From: DASWHX01 sp036397995
Lineage (GTDB): Bacteria > Bacteroidota > Bacteroidia > Cytophagales > Cyclobacteriaceae
Length of the DNA stretch: 62,754 nt
Direction of reading: 5' to 3'
NCBI GenBank assembly: GCA_036397995.1
Contig: DASWHX010000183.1
Coordinates: 1 to 62,754 of the forward strand
The translations under genes were made by a program, and so were the position numbers. Shown here one piece after another: positions 61,033 through 62,754 of this stretch (position 1 is the first letter of the stretch; every line of letters begins with the position of its first letter). The notes under the pieces are model-generated. The model saw only the letters and a list, made by a program, of their open reading frames with translations. It had not been told where the DNA came from and did not search any database.

Positions 61033-62243
61033 TCAGTAAAATTACCTTTGACAGTTTGTATAGTTGAAACTTCACCTGGAACAGTCCAGGCAAAAATCAA
61101 TGATTCCTTGTCTCTGGTCATTCTTGGAAAGCCACTTGATCGGGATTTGTCTGTTTCATTGATTGGAATGACTTCTCCCAATGTACCGTCTCTGAAAATT
61201 TTGCGACAATAGATAAATGCAGTTTCGCCATTTTCTTCCATCCAGGTTACGGCGGTAAAATTGTCGAATTGAATCAGATCAACTCTCCCTAATGGATTAC
61301 CGAGATCAATTCGCACCGGTTCGCCAAATTGATCTCCGTCATTCCCGGAAAAAGAAACCAATACTTTTCTGGTTCCCCGGGCTGCAGTAAACCAGGCAAC
61401 TGAAATATTGCTTCCGGATGCATCTACAGCCGGGCCATTGACCGGACAGCCGGGGATTTCCCATTCATCAGGGTGAACAATCCAGGGTTCTTTCCACTCG
61501 CCATTTTCAAACCGGGAGATAAATATGTCTCGGACTTCCATTAATCCTCTGTCGCGATAAACGATGACCGGGCCGCGAGATGAAATGGCTCCATCAGTCT
61601 GACAACAATCGCAGACCCTGGAATCAATTACATGTTCTTCGAGTTTATTTCCATCTAAATCAAAAAGACCACACCTCAATGACATTTCCTTAGTTGCCGG
61701 TTTATGTTCAGAATCCACATAATTTCTTCCATCTAACCAAACAGCCAGATAATTTTCCCTGCTCATTGGCAACAATGTAACGAAACCATGTTCGGTCGGG
61801 GTATTATCGTCGTGGGCCATCACCGGATTATTCCAGTCTTTGCCGGTTTTGCTTGAAGCAAGATTAACGCCGTAGGAATATTTACCTTCAGAAATATATG
61901 CAAGGAAGTGAGCGGCATATCCACTTTCAAGTGCAATCATTGATGGAAAATCTGCCCAATTTACAAACCAGTTAGCGCCAGACGCGATTTGAGTTTCGCT
62001 TACCCAATTGCCATTATTTAACCGGGCATATTTGAGAGTTGAATTATCATTCTGATCTTCAATCCAAGAGAGATAAATAGTACCATCCGGACCGACGGTT
62101 AGATTTGGTTCCGACGCACGGTTGCCTGGAAATCTTATCTCTTCTAAAATCATGGGTGCGGACTCAACTGCTGAATTTTCTTCATGTTTTGAATTACATG
62201 AGCAAATTGAAATCAATATGATTCCTAAAGCGAGTTTTTTCAT
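61029..62243 (-). CDS. BNR/sialidase-like lipoprotein
   Basis: The 404-residue lipoprotein (lipobox ISICSC, Cys16) is likely a six-bladed propeller of the sialidase-like superfamily. It has repeated GPDGTIYLSWIED-type and YLAVWLDGRNY-type beta strands, and CDCCQTDGAISSRGPVIVYRDRG in the middle. This CxCCQT segment recurs in exported propeller proteins of Bacteroidota and may bind a metal. The conserved catalytic residues of true sialidases are not apparent, so enzymatic activity is doubtful. It converges on msrP with a four-base interlock. Confidence 0.72.
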   Translation of the reverse strand: MKKLALGIILISICSCNSKHEENSAVESAPMILEEIRFPGNRASEPNLTVGPDGTIYLSWIEDQNDNSTLKYARLNNGNWVSETQIASGANWFVNWADFPSMIALESGYAAHFLAYISEGKYSYGVNLASSKTGKDWNNPVMAHDDNTPTEHGFVTLLPMSRENYLAVWLDGRNYVDSEHKPATKEMSLRCGLFDLDGNKLEEHVIDSRVCDCCQTDGAISSRGPVIVYRDRGLMEVRDIFISRFENGEWKEPWIVHPDEWEIPGCPVNGPAVDASGSNISVAWFTAARGTRKVLVSFSGNDGDQFGEPVRIDLGNPLGRVDLIQFDNFTAVTWMEENGETAFIYCRKIFRDGTLGEVIPINETDKSRSSGFPRMTRDKESLIFAWTVPGEVSTIQTVKGNFTD

Positions 62244-62269
62244 AATTTAAGTGTAGCTATATAAATGTA

Positions 62270-62686
62270 CTAGTGTAGATTTAAATGAACAAATTTGAGG
62301 GCGAAGCTTTTTATCTGATCCCGCACTTCCCGGAATTTCTGAAGGACATTTTTTTCATCTCCCTTAAAAGCTGCCGGATCTTCGAAATTTTGATGTATGG
62401 TTTTTACTTCAGATGGAAAAACCGGGCAGGATTCCCTGGCATTGTCGCAAACAGTTATCACGAAATCAAATTTTGATTCTTCCAAATCATCGATTGTCTT
62501 TGATGTATGAGTGGATATATCAACTTCATCTTCATTCATTACTTTTACGGCATTTTTATTCAACCCATGCGCTTCGATTCCAGCACTAACGATTTTAGCA
62601 TTATTACCGGCAAATTTTCTGAAATAACCTTCAGCCATTTGGCTCCGGCAAGAATTTCCTGTACAAAGGATAAGGATTTTTTTCAT
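62270..62686 (-). CDS. arsC: Thioredoxin-coupled arsenate reductase (ArsC, LMW-PTP type)
   Basis: The 138-residue protein has the low-molecular-weight phosphatase loop CTGNSCRS (Cys8, Cys13) and the redox cysteines Cys80 and Cys87 in TVCDNARESCPVFP. The spacings match the Staphylococcus-type thioredoxin-coupled arsenate reductases (Cys10, Cys15, Cys82, Cys89). It would reduce arsenate to arsenite for export. In this family the first Cys attacks the substrate and the other two pass electrons. Neighbouring arsenic-resistance genes may lie past the window edge; none is visible here. Phosphatase activity is a possible side role. Confidence 0.92.
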   Translation of the reverse strand: MKKILILCTGNSCRSQMAEGYFRKFAGNNAKIVSAGIEAHGLNKNAVKVMNEDEVDISTHTSKTIDDLEESKFDFVITVCDNARESCPVFPSEVKTIHQNFEDPAAFKGDEKNVLQKFREVRDQIKSFALKFVHLNLH

Positions 62687-62754
62687 TAGTTAAACTCTTC
62701 TGATTTACTCCTTCGTTCCATCAATATCGTATTTCTCCACTCATTTTCCAATTT

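Noticed and set aside
1..62754. CRISPR array, prophage, insertion sequence or integron
   Set aside because: No transposase, integrase, phage structural gene or regularly spaced repeat was found on reading the window.

Overview
The window is an ordinary chromosomal segment of a low-GC member of the Bacteroidota, most likely Cytophagales; genus cannot be set from sequence alone. Signs are: a secreted protein ending in a type IX secretion (T9SS) sorting domain; the bamD-rpoZ-coaBC-DUF4835-recN order; a fused E1 alpha/beta branched-chain 2-oxoacid dehydrogenase; a short AMP nucleosidase; a tRNA without encoded CCA; few Shine-Dalgarno sequences; and many TAnnTTTG boxes (the Bacteroidota sigma-A -7 element) upstream of genes. 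No phage, insertion sequence or CRISPR array was seen.

Layout. 1-3.1 kb: end of an L-asparaginase gene, tRNA-Ser(GGA) and an ExbB/small membrane protein/ExbD/ExbD proton-channel operon closed by a terminator. 3.1-9.1 kb: MFS and SLC13-type transporters, AMP nucleosidase, an HSDR_N nuclease-like protein, alanine dehydrogenase and an orphan. 9.2-15.1 kb: fused 2-oxoacid dehydrogenase E1, lipoproteins, a LuxE-like enzyme, an NtrC-type regulator without a DNA-binding domain, and RNase P RNA. 15.2-23.8 kb: DUF2279 and TamB, divergent from tsaD-thioesterase-smpB-NlpC/P60-HNH.

23.8-41.5 kb is the regulatory highlight. An NtrC/NtrB-like pair is divergent from an efflux module (HlyD-type adaptor, ABC ATPase, two large FtsX/MacB-like permeases). 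A good -24/-12 sigma-54 promoter lies before the adaptor gene, with two dyads 85-110 bp upstream of the predicted start, as expected for enhancer sites. A third paralogous permease at 39.1 kb has its own long perfect palindrome and a weaker sigma-54-like element. Between them are a stand-alone LuxR-type HTH protein, a large exported BNR/VPS10-like protein, a YdeI-like protein and a membrane protein.

41.6-62.7 kb: recN-DUF4835-coaBC-rpoZ-bamD (minus strand), a T9SS cargo protein, an OstA/LptA-like protein divergent from tilS, a cyclic-nucleotide-binding protein, mdh, DUF2911, TerB-like, small membrane proteins, a GIN-domain protein, an M28 peptidase lipoprotein, PspC, a PAS histidine kinase, a DnaJ-TM-TPR protein, MsrP, a BNR-type lipoprotein and a thioredoxin-type arsenate reductase.

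Genes are tightly packed: seven of eleven convergent junctions overlap or abut. The best candidate for a little-described system is the sigma-54-controlled adaptor/ATPase/multi-permease efflux set with its two-component pair. All functions are inferred from sequence; no search was run.
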